Part shown: in pieces, positions 52,831-64,000 of the stretch
How positions within the stretch are numbered: the first letter of the stretch is position 1
Layout of the letters: every line of letters starts with the position of its first letter
DNA from: Lichina pygmaea
Lineage: Eukaryota > Ascomycota > Lichinomycetes > Lichinales > Lichinaceae
Direction: 5' to 3'
Length of the DNA stretch: 64,000 nucleotides
Assembly: GCA_963422465.1 (NCBI GenBank)
Contig: OY730170.1
Location: forward strand, 1,612,001 to 1,676,000
The notes under the pieces: generated by a model
The model's input: only the letters and a program-made list of their open reading frames with translations
Told to the model about the DNA's origin: nothing
Database searches by the model: none
Made by a program: the position numbers and the translations under genes

Positions 52831-55522
52831 ATGGCGGACAGTTCAGAGAACGATGACTTGCAGGATGACACCTGGGACGATCTACCTCCTGAAGCACTCG
52901 ACGCCCTGGAGCAGCAGGCAGTCGAGGCGACTCAGCTCGGAGATGCATCCGCACGTCAGGGAGAGCCAACGCAGATGTTTCGGGCTCTTCCCACGCTGCC
53001 GACAACGTCCGTACAGCTGGCCGGGAAGAACTCAAGGCAGTGGCAACCGACAGCTCGGGCGACTCCTTTTCATCTGCAGCAGCGGACAGCCCAACATGAC
53101 CCGGCCAGAGATGGACAGGATTTCGTCACGACAGCGCACGTCTCGACCGCCGGGGAAGCCTTGACAGGAACTGTTGCTGTCCAGGAAACTCAACTTCCAC
53201 GAAGGCAACACCATGCCTTCGCCGCAGACAAGAGTCTTGCTGGTTCCGCAGTGCCGGATGCCCACCTTCGACAACGGCCTCCGGCGTTGGCTGAGCCAGC
53301 GCGACAAGTAGTTCCCGGGCAGTCTCATGGCAGCTCATCCCGTGGCCAGATTGTCGCAATAGCCGATTCCGGGCCGCATGCTTCGGCGCGCGAAGAGAAT
53401 GCGGCTGCTACCCTCACGGCCAAGCTGCAAAAGGTGAGCCGATCAAGAGTGTTTGGACTTGGGGTGGCTAATCGTTACACAGGCTCTGCGAGAACGCAAG
53501 GAACTGCAAGAACGCCTTGAAGAGGCCGAGAATGAGACGAGGACAAAGGTTGGGGAGATCAAGATTGTCCGCGCGCAGCAGGCTCTACAACAGAAGGAGT
53601 ATGATCGCAAGGTTGTCGCGATTGAGAACAGGACGGAGGAAGATATCGCTAAGTTGAAGGCCAAGGTGTCAAGTCTCGCCTTGGAGAAAAACAGTCTGAA
53701 GACCGAGATCATGTTCAGCAAGGAAGATGTCCGAGAGGAGAGACAGCAATCAAGAGTATTGAGGCGCAACATGCCGGCGCCACAGACCATGGTACCAGTA
53801 CCCTCAAGGAACAATGTCACTGCCGGCGTCGTGACCACCCCGAAGAAAAGCAAAGGGCCGTCGTACCGAGATGGCTTCGAGGACGACGAGATCCTCATGG
53901 TGTCGCCCGCGAGAGGCAGCGGCAGGAGTCGTCTGGGTACGCCCAAGGCTGGGGGTAAGAGGAAACGGAAAGGACTCGATGACTCTCCGATCCCAGCATT
54001 GCAGCTGAGCCAGTCGGCCGTGCCCGCAGCGGTGCACGAACCATCGCGGCATACCGTCGCAACGGCCCACGAACAGGTCCTGCAGAAATTTGGCCCAAGG
54101 GACGGTCGATATGAGGTAAGCTGCCCCCGGAGGCTCTAGACCGCTGTTACGGTATTGACGAGGAGGCAGTTTTTCCAGCTGATATTCAGCCATCGCAGCA
54201 GCTACGGCCGTCCGCGGACGCTAGAACACTTGACGAAGCATTTCTTCCCGTCGAAGCCGAGCGTGTCCACGACTTCCATGATCCTGGATGATATTATGCT
54301 GTTGAGCGCCGAACAGTCGGAGGATGCGTTCATAGTCGACGTCTGTCACATTCTCCTGAACTTATGGTCGCGGTGCTTGGACGAGAAATATGTACGAGAC
54401 CGATCAAGCCGAAATCTTAGCCGTACATGCTAATGCGCTCTGTGGTGATTAGTACCCTCCGATCAAGCTTCTCATGGGTCTCTTGACCTGCGCGCTCGCT
54501 GAGGACACTATGAGCCGCGCCCCGCCGCTAATCAAGCATCTCGTCACGACAGCGCAGTTGACGGCCGAAGTAAATGTCATTCCTCGCCACCAGCGCGCTG
54601 GGTCGACGACCGAGACAGACGAGATTGATGTGGCCGAGTGTGTGCGGCTGCTCGACCTCGCGGCGATGGGATGCGTGCACCACGGCGGAGCGATCCGCGA
54701 GTTCTGGCGGTTCATGCGGCTGGACTTTGTGTACATGGTGCTCAACCTTCGTCAGCAGCGTCGCGAGGACATTGTCGCGATGCTGCAGCTGCTGAGCACG
54801 AGCGTGCTGGACGAGAGTTTCGGCCCAATCCGGTCCGAGGAAGCCGTCACCGCTATCGACGACCTCAAGATTCTCGACCGAATCTCGCCCATGCTTGTGC
54901 CTCCGCCCGTCGGTGTCGAGGGTCGAGCTCGCTGCTCGAGACCCGAGACTGCGCGGCTGCGCATCGAGGCCCTCGAGCTGCTGGCCAACATCGGTCGGTC
55001 GACGTACGGAGGAGAGCTCTTGATAAGACACAAGAAGATCATCGGACGGCTAGTGCGTGTCATGAACGACGAACTTGACACGCTATATTTCTTTCGATCA
55101 GATCGGAAGCTCTGGTACTTTGACCCTCTGCCGTTCCCTATCTTTGTCTCCACCTACATCCTCCCACATACACCATTCGCCCCTCCTGATTTCTCCGTCC
55201 CGCATGAAGTCCATCCGAACTAAGCTAAGCAAATTCCTACGCAAACAGCGCAAAACAAGTCAACCTCGCGACCCGCGTCCTATACACCTTGGTGACGGAG
55301 CACCTGACCGCCGCCGATGACGACACGCTACAGGACCGCCTCGCTGCCGTCCCCGGCGGCGCCCACAAACACCGGGTCGCCCTCACCCGCCTCGCCTTCT
55401 CGCAAGGTCTCGTCATGGAGGCTGAGATTGACGACGACGTCGTCGAGTACGCGCGTCGCATGCTCGATCGCGTCATCACGCCCGAGGAGGGCGAGGCCCT
55501 CGCCGCGGCCTTTGGGTTTTGA
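52831..55522 (+). CDS. ATR-interacting checkpoint protein (Rad26/Lcd1/ATRIP-like)
   Basis: Partner of the ATR/Mec1 kinase in DNA-damage signalling. Exons 52831-53433, 53483-54115, 54170-54391, 54453-55114, 55249-55522, giving 797 residues. The N-terminus is acidic (ENDDLQDDTWDDLPPEALDALEQQAVEATQ, in two blocks), as in fungal Rad26 proteins. Exon 2 begins a coiled coil (ALRERKELQERLEEAENETR; IKIVRAQQALQQKEYDRKV) and then KKSKGPSYRDGFEDDEILM. The rest is helical (FFQLIFSHRSSYGRPRTLEH; LLMGLLTCALAEDTMSRAPP; LLIRHKKIIGRLVRVMNDEL; VNLATRVLYTLVTEHL). The last intron (GTACTT...AAACAG, 134 bases) is inferred from phase and homology-like continuity. Identification rests on layout rather than one catalytic motif. 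Confidence 0.75.
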
Positions 55523-56685
55523 TTTCATGAAAAGGGGGTGGTCATCTCCCTGCCAAGGGGTTGAGTTCTTGAATCTCATTGAGCCTGCTGATCCTTTCGA
55601 AATCTTGGAAGTCTTGACCTTTTGTCACTGGGCAGTAGCCCGCCCGCTTGTCGTCAAAGATGTCAAGTCATCATGGAATGTTTGTAATCGGATCATCTGT
55701 TCAGCAGAGGTTTTAGTCACCTCTTTTCCTGCTGATTTTCATCCGGTGGCGCTCCTGTTGTTTTAAAACAGCATTTCAAGGTGGCCTTTTGGCGTTTATC
55801 TTGCGTTGTCTGGCGTTTGGCTGGTGTTAACTCTCTTTGGTGGCATTTGCACCGTGCTGTGTCTACGATGGAGTCTGGTAGGTAGAGGGTCACCCGATCT
55901 AGGTGCAGCGTGGATGTTCATGCTGTACAATCAGACTGTTGGGGAACACTCCATGGTAGCATCGATAAGCCACACCATTTCAGCTCCTACAGTACGCGTA
56001 CTCCTATTGTCGAGTCCATCCTTGGGAAGGGCCTGTCGCATCGATCACTTACTTGCAGCGTTGATTGCAGTTGGGGGAGAAACCAAATTTGAAATCAGAA
56101 CGCATGACGCCTGGAATCAGATCGGCTAATGTCGTATACCAACCAGGGCGGCAGTCGCGTGGCCTACACACAGGGTTGTCTACGGATGAGCTCTTGCTAT
56201 TTAGTCAATCACGAAGGACGAGAAGCAGAGCAGAAATATATAAGCCTACTGTTAGGGTTGACCATGTTGTCCAAACTGTCGCATGCTATTGCTCCTTCCC
56301 CCGAGTGTATATAAGTCAGTGTCCAAAGCCCAAGGTAAAACATTTCCTAGCAACAATCTCATCTCCTGCTTCGCCCACGAATTTCTAGATGTGACTAGTT
56401 TGTGCCCTACAAGAAAGGGTCGAAGAATAGATCCCATATCCTACTTACGTAATCTGATGGCACGGGTGAGAGTCAGCCCTACGTGCACGCTAAACCTTAG
56501 ATCGGCGGCTCAATCTACGCTAACTGAACTGGTGACGGGTAACCCGCGCGGGCGCATTGGCGCGTTTCCCTAGTGGACAACCCGGTGGGTATGTACTCCG
56601 TAAACATATCCGACTCGATCTGCGGAGTCGCCTTTGACCTCAGGAGACAGACACATGGTGATTGAAGCTGGTGTAGACAGACACA
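55523..56685. other. Intergenic DNA, no gene seen
   Basis: About 1.2 kb between plus-strand genes, with a reversed TACGGAGTA at 56594-56602 about 90 bases before the Fta1 start. No recognisable gene. Confidence 0.5.
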
Positions 56686-58899
56686 ATGCCGCCACCCTCC
56701 GCCCAGCGGAAAGAACAAGAGCAGTACCATCACCCGCTGTTCAACAACACCATCTTCACGGTGCGCCGCCTGTCGCCGCTATACATCGGACACGAACCAT
56801 CGACCGGGCTCTCACAGCATGGCTACCCCAGCCTACCATCTGAGGACTTTCTCGGCCATCATGCTGGCCGCTTCGAGGATATCCTCCGTGGGAAGATTGT
56901 ACCGGGCGTGTCTCTCGATGGCCTGTACAGCGACGACATTGACGGCGGGGGCGTCGCAGGGAATGCCAACGGCGCAACGGAAAAGGATGGCGCGCTGGTC
57001 GCGTGCCGCTGGGGGCTTTACGACGGATTATCTCACCAGCAAAAGGCAAGAGGGTTGAGCTATGAGAGACCACGAGCGGGCAGAGGGCAAAGCAAGGGTG
57101 GAGTTCACCGAGGGGTGCACATCCAGGTCGTCTACGAAAAGACTGCTTATCACGCGTACTTGCTGCGTCATGACAAGCACGACGAGGGTAGTGGGAACAT
57201 GCAGCGGGGGGCGAGCATCCATGGGAGCAGTGACGAGAGCGACGAAATCGACGATGATAACGGCGATTCGTTCATCCGGCTCAGTGTCGGTAGAGCCAAA
57301 AGACGACGCACCGGACACGCCTCCGGAGGCGACGGCTTTCTCTCGCTGCCGCTGCTTCTCTTCCGAATGCCAACACCCCTTGTGCACGCGCTCACGGAGT
57401 ATCTGGAAAGCACCTTTGACGCGCGAATATCGAAGCTGCGGCTGTCTACCTCGTCGGACTTGTCTTCCTCACACGTGTCCAATGGGTTTTCTGGTCGAGC
57501 AGGGGATATGGAGTCTGCCAGTAGAGGACAAGAGACAGGCAGGGGCATGGGCCTGGCGGCGTTTCTCGAGGGATACATCTCGTCCGTACTCGAGGAGCCC
57601 TGCTCCACTGTTCGGCCCGACCCCGTCGATCGCTCTCGTTCGGCCCGCCCAAGCGTAATCATCACGCCATCTCTCATCGTGGAGGTCGTCCAAGATACCC
57701 AGTTTACCTTTCTGTTCCCACCGCCCATCGCACCGGCGCTCAGGTCGATGGAAGTCAGCGTGCCGAAGGACGATCTGACCATGTTCCTGCCGAAGGAGAT
57801 GGACCGCGGCACTGGGACGGAGAAGAGCGGGAGAAGGACAGCAGGACGAGCAGCTGCGGATTCGGCAGCGCCGGATGATGGCGCGGGTCTATCAGGAAGC
57901 GGACGACGATGGCGAGGAGATACGCGGATTGGAACTCCTCCCACGTTGGAGGGGAAGGGACATGAGTGGATCACAAAGCGCCTGTTCGAGTTTCTCCAAC
58001 AACACCTCTCCTTAGTCCCAACCCTATCAATACCCCGCTCTGCGCTCGCGGCCACACGAGAAGACGGACACGAGGACGGCACATCTGTCCCGGACACAGC
58101 TCCTGATCCTTCCATGACGACGACCAACAGCAATGACAATGCCGACGGCCGTCGGCACTCCACAACTACAGCAGCATCCTCGGCGCTCGCCTACGATCCC
58201 GCTACATTAGCCTCGTCGTCGACGACCTCGCGAAGGCCGATGACGCTGTCGTCCTTCATCTCGGGGCCACCGGGTGTTTTGGCCCCGACGGCCCCCCTCT
58301 CGGCCTTGACGAAGACGCAGTCGAAAGACGCGCACGAGAGCAGTGACAGACTATTCAATCTCTCTGCCCCGAGCCCTTCCAACGCCGAAGTACCCTCGAA
58401 CAACATTCCTCCAGCACCAGCACCAGCAGCCGCAGCAGATGTGCGTACCCCCAAACAAGACTCCAACAACGAGCGCGCCTCCCAAGATGCAGCCCGTCCG
58501 CGACAACAGTCCAGAGACGATGATCTCTTCGTCACGCTGTCCAAGATCTCCTGCGCGTGCTTCGTCCTCTGGGCCCACGGACGCGTCAAGATGGCCGATC
58601 CTTTCGACAGGGCCTTCACCGGGCTGGGACCGGGGATGGAGATTGAGGGTGGGGTGAAGACCGAGGGTCAGGAGGACGGGTCGGAAAACCCAGTCGATGC
58701 GACCGACGGTGCTCATCGAGCGGGAAGCCGAAGACGGCCGCGCAGACGCGCACCGACGAGGGGCGCTCGTGACACGCCCCTTCTCCGCGCCGATCTCGAA
58801 GAACGAGAAGGACACGAGATGGGCCTGCGAGTGATGCACGCGACAAACGCCTTTCTTAGCGCCCTCATAGAGAGGGCCGAAGCTGGCTTGATGCATTGA
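56686..58899 (+). CDS. fta1: Sim4-complex kinetochore protein Fta1 (CENP-L relative)
   Basis: Inner-kinetochore protein of the constitutive centromere network. 737 residues, no intron, start at the first ATG. The opening HPLFNNTIFTVRRLSPLYIG is the Fta1 signature, followed by HHAGRFEDILRGKIVPGVSL, CRWGLYDGL and, after disordered inserts, VHIQVVYEKTAYHAYLL. The conserved core includes FRMPTPLVHALTEYLESTFD and RISKLRLSTSSDL. The C-terminal block LSKISCACFVLWAHGRVKMA and HATNAFLSALIERAE closes the domain. Long acidic and Ser/Thr-rich inserts make it larger than the S. pombe protein. No splice sites are needed because the frame is continuous. Confidence 0.82.
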   Translation: MPPPSAQRKEQEQYHHPLFNNTIFTVRRLSPLYIGHEPSTGLSQHGYPSLPSEDFLGHHAGRFEDILRGKIVPGVSLDGLYSDDIDGGGVAGNANGATEKDGALVACRWGLYDGLSHQQKARGLSYERPRAGRGQSKGGVHRGVHIQVVYEKTAYHAYLLRHDKHDEGSGNMQRGASIHGSSDESDEIDDDNGDSFIRLSVGRAKRRRTGHASGGDGFLSLPLLLFRMPTPLVHALTEYLESTFDARISKLRLSTSSDLSSSHVSNGFSGRAGDMESASRGQETGRGMGLAAFLEGYISSVLEEPCSTVRPDPVDRSRSARPSVIITPSLIVEVVQDTQFTFLFPPPIAPALRSMEVSVPKDDLTMFLPKEMDRGTGTEKSGRRTAGRAAADSAAPDDGAGLSGSGRRWRGDTRIGTPPTLEGKGHEWITKRLFEFLQQHLSLVPTLSIPRSALAATREDGHEDGTSVPDTAPDPSMTTTNSNDNADGRRHSTTTAASSALAYDPATLASSSTTSRRPMTLSSFISGPPGVLAPTAPLSALTKTQSKDAHESSDRLFNLSAPSPSNAEVPSNNIPPAPAPAAAADVRTPKQDSNNERASQDAARPRQQSRDDDLFVTLSKISCACFVLWAHGRVKMADPFDRAFTGLGPGMEIEGGVKTEGQEDGSENPVDATDGAHRAGSRRRPRRRAPTRGARDTPLLRADLEEREGHEMGLRVMHATNAFLSALIERAEAGLMH

Positions 58900-60345
58900 T
58901 GTTCATATGATCACGCTGCGGTCGTGACGGCACTGACTTTTCACGACATTGTACCAAGGCCATCATCATCATCCAGTTGACTTCTTTCGCCGGACTTCCG
59001 TACACGACATTCACATCCATTGAATCTTGACAGGCAACGTTCTCGTCCCGGTTGAGTTCTGACTATAGACCACGACCATGATCCAGTGAATTGTTTTCTC
59101 TAATGAATTAGCCATGCGCAAGCTTCTGATCGATTGGCGTTGGGGTCTGACGAGTGCTATATACTTGATGCCTCATACACTGAGCTTCATCATCCATCTG
59201 GAGTTTTTGCCGTACCGGTACCGTACGCCTGGACGGGGGTGCACAGGATTTTCCACTCGTCCGAGCACTTGTAAGACGAAGATATTCCCGCCCCGGATGA
59301 GTTGACTAAAAAGTACGCGGTGGAAATCGTCAATCAATCGAGTGTGTGACGTACAGTACTCTACGCTAGGTGCTCATCCTCATTGACCTGTACGGTTACT
59401 TCAAATCACCAAGAGACCATCGTCCACTGCAATTTTCCCCTTTCTCCACCGAGACCACCATCTACTCATCGAGTTTAGCTGCATACCCTGGTTGGCTGAA
59501 TGACTGGCTGACTGGCTGACCTTTGCGGCTGGCTGGGATACAGTAGACGGTCACGGTGGCCGACGAAGAAGTTCTCCCAACTGGAAGGGAAGAGGAAGTC
59601 GTTCCGTACGGGAAGGCTAGGTGTACAGAGGAAAGAAAAGAGAGCAGGAGACCTTTGAGATACAGAGTAAGAGGATCGGCGGGCAGGAAATCGGACTCAA
59701 AGGGGGAGGGGGATACGGAGAGTTGTATCATAGCCCTTCTCACTCCTCCGTAGCTTCGTACACCAGAAGCTCTGAGAGGACAGTACAGTAGTTCAGAACG
59801 ATGACGTCGACGTCGACAACGAAGTTAATGCTGTCGGAAACCGACGCGGCCGCGATCAACCTGTCAAGGTTGTGATGCAGTATCCGTTAGCGTTGTTGTT
59901 GCTGAGGGAAAACGGAAGCCGAAGAACGGAGTGGGAGAGAGATGTAGACGGATAGATGGGGAAGAATGAAGAAGGAATACTGGATGAAATCCGCAAAGAT
60001 GATCGTTGGGGAGAATGTCGTTGCGGGGCGAAAAAGAAAAGGGCGAGAAGGAGAGTGAGGGAAGACTCTGAGAAGGGCGGCAGAAGGGGAGATATATTTG
60101 GTCGAGGGGAAAGGGGGGGGCTGGGTGGATTGAAGACGTGATACGAGGTAGCCAACGGGGCAAGATGTTGAAGCTCCAAAGGAAAGAGACAAGTGCCAGT
60201 CGTGGAAGAAGACTGGAGTAAGTGAATGGGAAGCGGGAGAGAGCGATGGAGAAGGACAAGACGATCAAAAACAAGAACAAGAAGATCAGACACGAGCAAA
60301 GAAGAACGACAATCGTCGCAGCAAAAGGAGACTGCGGACATGAAT
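58900..60345. other. Intergenic DNA, purine-rich
   Basis: About 1.4 kb between converging genes. A GTACCGGTACCGTAC palindromic tract lies at about 59212-59226, and 59890-60330 is strongly GA-rich on the plus strand. The long minus-strand frames there are low-complexity (Ser/Pro/Leu) and probably the 3' flank of the next gene. Confidence 0.5.
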
Positions 60346-62979
60346 TCAGACAGAACGAGAACAACGTACGTCGAACACGGTATCCACGCCCCACAGGAAC
60401 GGTTCGCCAAGGATCCACATATTCTCGACACCGTTGGCGCTGTTCGAGCCGTGCCTATCCTCTGCAATCACATGGCCGTCCGCATCCCCGTCTACGACAC
60501 CACTATGCCAATCCGCCTCCTCGCTCTGCATGTTCAGTCGGTGAAGATTTCTCTTCCCCAGTGCTGGCCAATTGTCGAGGTGATTGGCGACAGTCTCGAG
60601 CTTCGGCACATCCGCGTCTGCAGAGCTGATGGAGTTTGTCTGAACGAGAGTCGGCACGGTGAGGTTGGAGTAGCGGAGGATGCTCTCGTCGAGCACCGTG
60701 CTGTTGCTGGTCAAGGGCGTCGGTGAAAGCGTGGGTAGCGGACCGACGCTCGTTCTCGAGGGCACCAGAGAGGCAGAGGAAGACCGGGAGGACGAGAAGG
60801 ACGAGGAGGTTGCTGGCGAAGTAGCCCGTTGACGGCTCAAAACACTCCCGTCCACGACAGCACCCACGCAATACCCACTGCCCCGATTCACTCTGCCCAG
60901 GCTGAATCTCCCTCCGACGACCCACCCTCTTGTTTCCTCGCCGAGATCTCCTATCTTTGCGCCCTTGAGAACATCGACCCTGACCGCACCAATTCTACTC
61001 GAGCTCCTGTCCGCAGCCTCACCACTATCCCCATCGACACCGTCGATGTCGTGCGTCGGCCCGATGAACTCGAACTGGACCGACGGTGGATTTAGACACG
61101 GGAAGCTGTAAAGGTGGTCGTGTGGTGCGGGGAGTCGTCTGGAGCCTGGAATGGCGGCGTAGAACTTCTTGATAGCTGGAGAGGACGAAGGCGTGAGAAT
61201 GAAGGGAGTCGAGATCTGGGCAGGTGATGAGTACGCATCAAGCAGAATCAGGTGACAGAGTATCGAAATGACGGAGGCTGACGATACACGGGGTCAGGTA
61301 GCATTCGAGAACGGCAAAGCGAAACTGAAACAAATGAAACCGACAGATTACATACGTCCAGGATAACGTATTGATTCTTCAACACCCGCCGCCCGTTGAT
61401 CCATATCCCTTGCATAAGAAATTGCCACCATCCTTCTGCGCCTTGCAATTTGGACCACGTCCATTCAAGAGGTTTCTTGTTGCGCACAGCACCATCAGAA
61501 GGAGCAGCAGCACTTCCTGTCCGAAAGTCAGGGTCGAGGTGTCTCTTCTTCTTGGTAGGTGGCTCCGTCCTATCATCCGGCAGCGGCTCACTTCCAGGTT
61601 CTACTGCTGCTGCAGCGATGGCTGTCTCTTCGTTGACCGACTGGGGCATCCCCGTTCTGTCATCCGTCTCTGGCTTCGCATCAGCAACCTTACGCCCTTC
61701 GGCAGCCATTTGCTCCAGCTCTTCCAATTGATCAAGCTGCTCCCTCATGCTCTCTTCAACGTTCCTGACGATGCCAGCCGCACTCCCTCCAAAGCTCAAC
61801 ACCGCATGCTGCGCATCGATGAACATGAGAGACCAGATCTTACGGCTGATCGTGCCAAGATCCAACAGCTGTTGCAAAAGTGACGGAGGCGGTAGAGAAG
61901 ACGACAAGAAGGTGTTCGAGTGCATCTGACTGAGAGAACTCCCCGGCGCTAGACCAAGCATGGCGCCCGATGGGCGCAAAGTGTCGATGGAGGACTTTGA
62001 GGGCCGGCAATGGGCAAAGGAAATGGGCACGGAGTGATTGATTTTCTGCTCCGCAGACGAGGGAAGATGCAAGATGTCCTTGGGGAGGGTGCATCCTGGA
62101 AACGGCCGAACGTTCGACTGTTCTAGTTCGGTCAGTGCCTCCAAGTCCCGATCACTTGGCCAGACGCCAGATTCTCCAAAGTCTCGGAAACGCCAAACGG
62201 AAGCACTGACCGTATGTCTGCGAATGAAAGTCGAAGAACTGCGACCCCGTTCTCGATGTTGTCGTGTACAGAAAGAGGTCCGAGGTCAACATGTCAACCT
62301 CCACTTGGACGGTCTGATCGGGGTCTCCGATCCGGAACTTTGTGAACCTGTCCGCAATCCATCGTAGTCAGGGACCAGTCCGTAAGTTGTTTCAACGGTC
62401 AGATGTGGCTCGACCGCTGCATCAAACAAGACCGCACAAGCCGACACGTGACAAAAAGAGACAGACACACCATTTCCCATCCTCGCCGACTCTGCCCAGC
62501 AGCTGGCGCTCATATCCCATCTTGGGTTTTCTGACCACTTTGTTGCCCCTCATCTCTCTCTTGGTCATGTTGAGTCGGGTGGCCACTCTGTGGAGCTCTG
62601 CGTCGAGGATGCTGAAATTGACGACGACGTCGTCGTCGTCGTCCTCGTCCGCGTCGCCGTCACCGCTGCCAGCGCCGTTGCCGACGTTAGGGTCTCCATC
62701 ATCGGGTGCGGCCATCGGACGATCGGCAGCATTGCTACCCGCATCCGCTCTCCCGGCTCTAGCGTGTCTCCAGGTAAAGCCGGCTGGCCCACCCCGTCGA
62801 TGCACCGGAAAATGCAACAATTCCTGGCCAAGCTCGTTTGGGCGCGATGTTGCATCTGTTGACCCGCTGTCGATGAGAGTAGCGCAGATGGATGAAACAA
62901 GGACCAGACAGAATAGAAAGCTGTGGGTGGCAAAACCGCGGTGGACTGGCCCGTAGGAGTGATGCCCTGGAGCAGACAT
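60346..62979 (-). CDS. Pepsin-fold (A1) aspartic-protease-like protein with altered active site
   Basis: Secreted or membrane-associated protein of 760 residues. Exons 62979-62471, 62347-62211, 62122-61356, 61215-60346; phases agree. A signal sequence (FLFCLVLVSSICATL) opens it. The first catalytic region reads FTKFRIGDPDQTVQVEVDML, with Asp188-Met-Leu-Thr-Ser in place of the usual Asp-Thr-Gly-Ser. GLAPGSSLSQ, LGTISRKIWSLMFIDAQHAV and LSFGG follow, as in the family. The second active-site strand is VILDISTPFIL, with Asp471-Ile-Ser-Thr instead of Asp-Thr-Gly. The end carries the family's MWILGEPFLWGVDTVFD. Both aspartates are kept but the motif glycines are gone, so activity is doubtful. The C-terminus is uncertain because GTACGTT just after VFD could be a donor. 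Confidence 0.75.
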
Positions 62980-64000
62980 GGTGACCGTCGATGATGCCCC
63001 GTCGTCGGATGTTGTGACGCGACTACTTTTAGATGGATGAAAGTAGTGTGTGTGTGTGTGTATGTGTATGTGTGTGGTGGAGATACCTCGGGCTTGGAGG
63101 TGTAGATGTCTGCGGAGCATGGGAGGATGACGATGGTCTTGATCGTGGCCGTGGCATTGGACGAGCATATCCCTGGTCTGGCGATGTAGCAGCAATAGCA
63201 CCCGATTATATGACCAATATCTCTTGCATGTCTTCGACGCACTTGCTGTGGAGCCGGCAGGACAGAGTGAATGAGTACAAAAACCACAAGGGTTATACTT
63301 GGTTTAGAGCATCAAGCGTGGCGTTTCCTCGGCGGGCATAATCCCAGCGTCGGCAGCGGTAACGAGTCACAGCACCAGAGTAGCGTTACTGGGTCTGTTC
63401 TATCTCCACCAAAGGCGGATCCGCACTGGTGGCTTCTACACTCGAGGAGGGAGAGATATATGGCTATCCATATAACATCGTGGGACTGTCCGGCATTGAG
63501 AGGGATCTCGGTGGGATATCTCATGAAGGAGCAGAGCGACTGCGGCCGGATCCATGGTCCGATTCGTGCTCAGTTCATGGTGGGAGGCCGGTCCTCATAC
63601 GGAGAGATGCATGAGCGGGCGCGAAAGTACTGGAGAGAAAGGTTCCAGAGCAGAGCGGTCGATTCAACATGGCAGATGAGCTACGGGCAACCTGGTGGAG
63701 GAATGATACTATTGTACTAGTATCTGCCAGTAGTAACGGACGTAGTGGATAATCTGTGGTCGACGCCCGATATCGAACGGTCGAACTTCAAAGCCAGTAC
63801 TGCACTAGCAGTGGTAACTTTCGTGGTGGAGGTGGATGTGCTGATGTCGGCGGGGGTGATGAGAAGACAAAGTGAAAGAGTAGAAAGGGCAGTAGGCAGT
63901 GGTATGTTAAACATGGCAATTGGTATTTGCGGCTGTACTGGTTGTTAGGGCCAGCAGTCAATGGTCGTAGTCCTCGGTCTGTGGTGTCGTCCGCGTTCAA
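62980..64000. other. Intergenic DNA, no gene seen
   Basis: Upstream region of the protease-like gene, with a GT-dinucleotide tract at about 63046-63076, and about 0.8 kb to the window edge. Open frames such as 63271-63720 (plus) lack recognisable motifs. Confidence 0.5.

Noticed and set aside
59864-60467. Minus-strand frames with hydrophobic stretches downstream of the protease-like gene, possibly a membrane anchor exon
   Set aside because: They would need an intron of about 38 bases, shorter than any other here, and the translation is low-complexity Ser/Pro/Leu from GA-rich DNA. I kept the stop at 60346.
1-64000. Biosynthetic gene cluster, NLR cluster or LTR/virus-like element
   Set aside because: Apart from one efflux pump no cluster enzymes were found. 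No NLR, integrase, capsid or LTR pair was recognised.

Overview
The window looks like nuclear DNA of a filamentous ascomycete (Pezizomycotina). Evidence: protein genes with short introns (about 58-150 bases, GT...AG, often with a visible CTAAC or CTGAC branch site), Pezizomycotina-type proteins (Sim4-complex Fta1, FMP52, a 14-helix DHA2 transporter, a degenerate aspartic-protease-like membrane or secreted protein), Tad-type LINE remains, and intergenic DNA rich in GTACGTAC and TACGGAGTA motifs. I cannot name the species. Two runs of exactly 200 N (1220-1419, 30179-30378) look like standard scaffold-gap placeholders; each hides part of a gene.

Layout. 0-5 kb: an inverted-repeat element (664-1157), the 3' end of a small conserved Cys/His protein beside the first gap, eIF2B gamma (minus) and an unidentified small protein (minus). 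5-13 kb: FMP52-like dehydrogenase (plus), DHA2 transporter (minus), a single-pass membrane protein (minus) and a MITE. 13-20 kb: LSm4, a mitochondrial PPR protein and a PTEN-type phosphatase, all plus. 20-31 kb: a 5'-truncated LINE, RIB7, the Hsp110 chaperone Sse1 with a visible heat-shock element, and a chitin synthase whose N-terminus is lost in the second gap, all three genes minus. 31-42 kb: a gene-poor stretch, UPF2/NMD2 (minus, nine exons), a Tos4-like FHA protein (minus) and a Cic1/Utp30-type L1 protein (plus). 42-52 kb: palmitoyl-protein thioesterase (minus), a second MITE, a decayed DUF7029/DUF7223-like gene struck by a 105-base LINE fragment, cyclin Ctk2 (plus) and CDP-diacylglycerol synthase (minus). 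52-64 kb: an inverted-repeat element with a MITE nested in it, the ATRIP-like checkpoint protein, Fta1 and the protease-like protein (minus).

Most genes are housekeeping: translation initiation (eIF2B), RNA decay and splicing (LSm4, UPF2), transcription (Ctk2), ribosome assembly (Cic1/Utp30), chaperoning (Sse1), lipid and vitamin synthesis (Cds1, Rib7), checkpoint and kinetochore (ATRIP, Fta1). They share no single pathway and form no operon or biosynthetic cluster. I found no new multi-gene system. The most unusual points are two genes whose first coding exon appears to be only the ATG, a protease-fold protein that keeps both aspartates but has lost the glycines of both active-site motifs, clean target-site duplications around two LINE insertions, and two families of non-autonomous inverted-repeat elements, one copy nested in the other.
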